NCBI GenBank assembly: GCA_013811975.1
Contig: JACCUF010000037.1
Span: 1-6,213 of the forward strand
Origin: Geodermatophilaceae bacterium
Lineage (GTDB): Bacteria; Actinomycetota; Actinomycetes; Mycobacteriales; Geodermatophilaceae
Length of the DNA stretch: 6,213 bases
Direction: 5' to 3'
This document shows positions 4,749 through 6,213 of the stretch, piece after piece (positions within the stretch are counted from its first letter, which is position 1; the number at the start of each line of letters is the position of its first letter). The translations under genes were made by a program, and so were the position numbers. A model generated the notes under the pieces. The model saw nothing but the letters and a program-made list of their open reading frames with translations. It did not search any database and was not told the DNA's origin.

Positions 4749-6213
4749 GTGGATCAGGAGCCGAGCGTTCATGGGCCACGATCGGCTGCCCTGATCCCTG
4801 CCGATCCACCGGCGAGTCGTTCGGGCGGCGGGGTCTTCGCCCGCCCGACCGATGTCGAGGCGGCGTTCAGCCCCGATCGCCCTCGGCTGAACGAGCGCCG
4901 CGATCCGGCGAAGTTGCCCCCGCCCGAACTTCTATCCCGCGCCTTCGGGCGCCCAAGCCCGGGACATCCGAGCCTGGGACGCCCACCCGGCAGTGCGGAG
5001 CCGCCCCGCCGGCGTGCCCCGCTGGCGTGGTGGAAGGCCGATGCCGCCAAGGACCCGTGGCGCGACCCGCAGTCCCAGGCCACCCTCGGAACGGGTGCGA
5101 CCTATGACGAGGACGAGGACCCCGACACGCTGGTCAGTACCGACGCCAAGGGTCGTCGCCGGATCAAGATCGGTGACATTCCGATCCGCCTCGCGCTTCT
5201 CGGCTTGGTCTTTGCTCTGGTACTGGGTGGTGCCGCCGGTTCGGCCGGCTACTTTCTGAGCCGGCAGGCGGGGGAGTCGCCGCTGTTCAAACCGGATGCC
5301 GAGTTGACCCAAATCGATGGTGCGGTCAGCCGTGAGCCCGGGTCGATCTCGGACATCGCCAACCGGGTTCTGCCTGCAGTCGTGTCCATCGAGGTGAGCT
5401 TCGGCGATCTCGGTGGCACAGGTTCCGGTGTGGTGGTCGAGGAAGACGGCTACATCCTGACGAACAACCACGTCGTTTCCGGTGCCGCGGACAACCCGGA
5501 TTCGACGCTCAGGGTGGTTTTCTCGGATTCGTCTTCCTCGCCGGCCCGCATCGTCGGACGTGATCCACTCAGTGACCTAGCAGTCCTCAAGGTCGAGAAA
5601 CCCGGCCTCGCGGTGGCCAGTCTCGGCTCATCCTCCGAGGTCGTCGTCGGCGACCCGGTCGTGGCGATCGGGTCGCCGCTCGGCCTGGTCGGGACGGTGA
5701 CCACGGGCATCGTCAGCGCCCTGGATCGCCCGGTCCGGTTGGCCGGCGAGGGCACCGACACCGACGCGGTGATCAGCGCCGTGCAGACCGATGCGGCCAT
5801 CAACCCGGGGAACTCCGGTGGTGCGCTCGTCGACGCCTCAGGCGCGGTCATCGGCATCAACACCGCCATCGCCAGCTTCGGCGGCGGTGGGTCACAGGGC
5901 GGCAGCATCGGGCTCGGCTTCGCCATCCCGATCGACGCGGCCCGTGAGATCGCTGAGGAACTCATCACCACCGGTACGGCCATCCACGCCACGCTGGGTG
6001 TCAACGCGCAGACCGTCACCGACGGGGAGCGCGACGGTGCGCAGGTCAACAACGTCGAGCCCGGCGGCCCGGCAGCCACTGCCGGGCTGCAGGACGAGGA
6101 CGTCATCATCGCGATCGGGGACCGCGAGGTCCGCAGCTCCGAGGAACTGGTGGTCGCGATCGATGTCTACAAACCGGGTGACACCGTCACGGTCGAATTC
6201 GTTCGGGGCAGCG
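4749..6213 (+). CDS. htrA: HtrA/DegP-family membrane-anchored serine protease, truncated by window edge
   Basis: HtrA is an envelope serine protease and chaperone that degrades misfolded exported proteins. The 488 visible residues match M. tuberculosis HtrA (Rv1223, about 528) in order. A long proline/arginine-rich cytoplasmic region (1-145) includes FGRP at 66-69 and DPWRDP at 102-107. One membrane helix lies at about 148-170 (LALLGLVFALVLGG), giving a cytoplasmic N-terminus and an external protease. The trypsin-like domain runs from about 195 to 410, with the triad His241 (TNNHVV), Asp276 (SDLAVLKV) and Ser356 (GNSGG). A PDZ domain starts near 415 (TLGVNAQ) and is cut by the window end at a point where most of it has been read. 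The start is GTG 4749 with GAGGG 7 nt upstream; a different start cannot be excluded, because the frame stays open upstream through the gap after rseA. The gene follows rseA by 107 bp on the same strand and probably belongs to the sigE stress unit, with its own leader hairpin. Confidence 0.94.
   Translation, partial: MDQEPSVHGPRSAALIPADPPASRSGGGVFARPTDVEAAFSPDRPRLNERRDPAKLPPPELLSRAFGRPSPGHPSLGRPPGSAEPPRRRAPLAWWKADAAKDPWRDPQSQATLGTGATYDEDEDPDTLVSTDAKGRRRIKIGDIPIRLALLGLVFALVLGGAAGSAGYFLSRQAGESPLFKPDAELTQIDGAVSREPGSISDIANRVLPAVVSIEVSFGDLGGTGSGVVVEEDGYILTNNHVVSGAADNPDSTLRVVFSDSSSSPARIVGRDPLSDLAVLKVEKPGLAVASLGSSSEVVVGDPVVAIGSPLGLVGTVTTGIVSALDRPVRLAGEGTDTDAVISAVQTDAAINPGNSGGALVDASGAVIGINTAIASFGGGGSQGGSIGLGFAIPIDAAREIAEELITTGTAIHATLGVNAQTVTDGERDGAQVNNVEPGGPAATAGLQDEDVIIAIGDREVRSSEELVVAIDVYKPGDTVTVEFVRGS

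Noticed and set aside
5450..6109. Minus-strand open frame of 219 codons inside htrA
   Set aside because: Ser/Thr/Pro-rich shadow of the protease coding sequence. The plus strand carries the complete HtrA catalytic triad here.

Overview
The window is GC-rich and densely coded, and it comes from an actinobacterium, probably a relative of the mycobacteria (Mycobacteriales or a nearby order). The evidence is the gene order: a DUF3117 small protein, glgM, glgC, a methyltransferase, sigE, rseA and htrA. From memory this resembles the Mycobacterium tuberculosis Rv1211-Rv1223 interval, with the genes known there between glgC and the methyltransferase (PE14, lipase and ABC transporter genes) absent. 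GTG starts, short intergenic gaps and SD-less TANNNT-start arrangements typical of leaderless genes also fit. The genus cannot be named from the sequence alone.

Layout. Bases 1-95 hold the 3' end of a DUF3117 gene (+). A double hairpin at 127-166 lies between it and a convergent small gene (182-457, -) for an MT0933-like 'antitoxin' family protein with a polyproline tail. This small gene sits just downstream of glgM (485-1651, -). A 38-bp divergent intergenic region with two back-to-back -10 elements separates glgM from glgC (1690-2913, +). glgC converges on an O-methyltransferase-like gene (2910-3527, -), and their stop codons overlap. An ECF-type promoter (3581-3607) then leads into sigE (3617-4267, +). 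rseA (4264-4641, +) overlaps sigE by 4 bp. The membrane-anchored serine protease gene htrA (from 4749, +) runs off the right edge. No gene-free stretch exceeds about 107 bp; the longest is 4642-4748 between rseA and htrA, and it contains a strong hairpin.

How the genes work together. GlgC makes ADP-glucose. GlgM uses ADP-glucose and glucose 1-phosphate to make maltose 1-phosphate, which feeds alpha-glucan synthesis. The two genes are transcribed outwards from one tiny promoter region. SigE, its ZAS-type anti-sigma factor RseA and HtrA form an envelope-stress module: sensing and transcriptional response in the cytoplasm, proteolysis outside the membrane.

I found no wholly new system. The parts most worth checking are the 12-bp bulged hairpin that reaches into the htrA ribosome binding site, the possible ATC start of the small antitoxin-family gene, the absence of a toxin partner for that gene, and the overlapping divergent glgM/glgC promoters.
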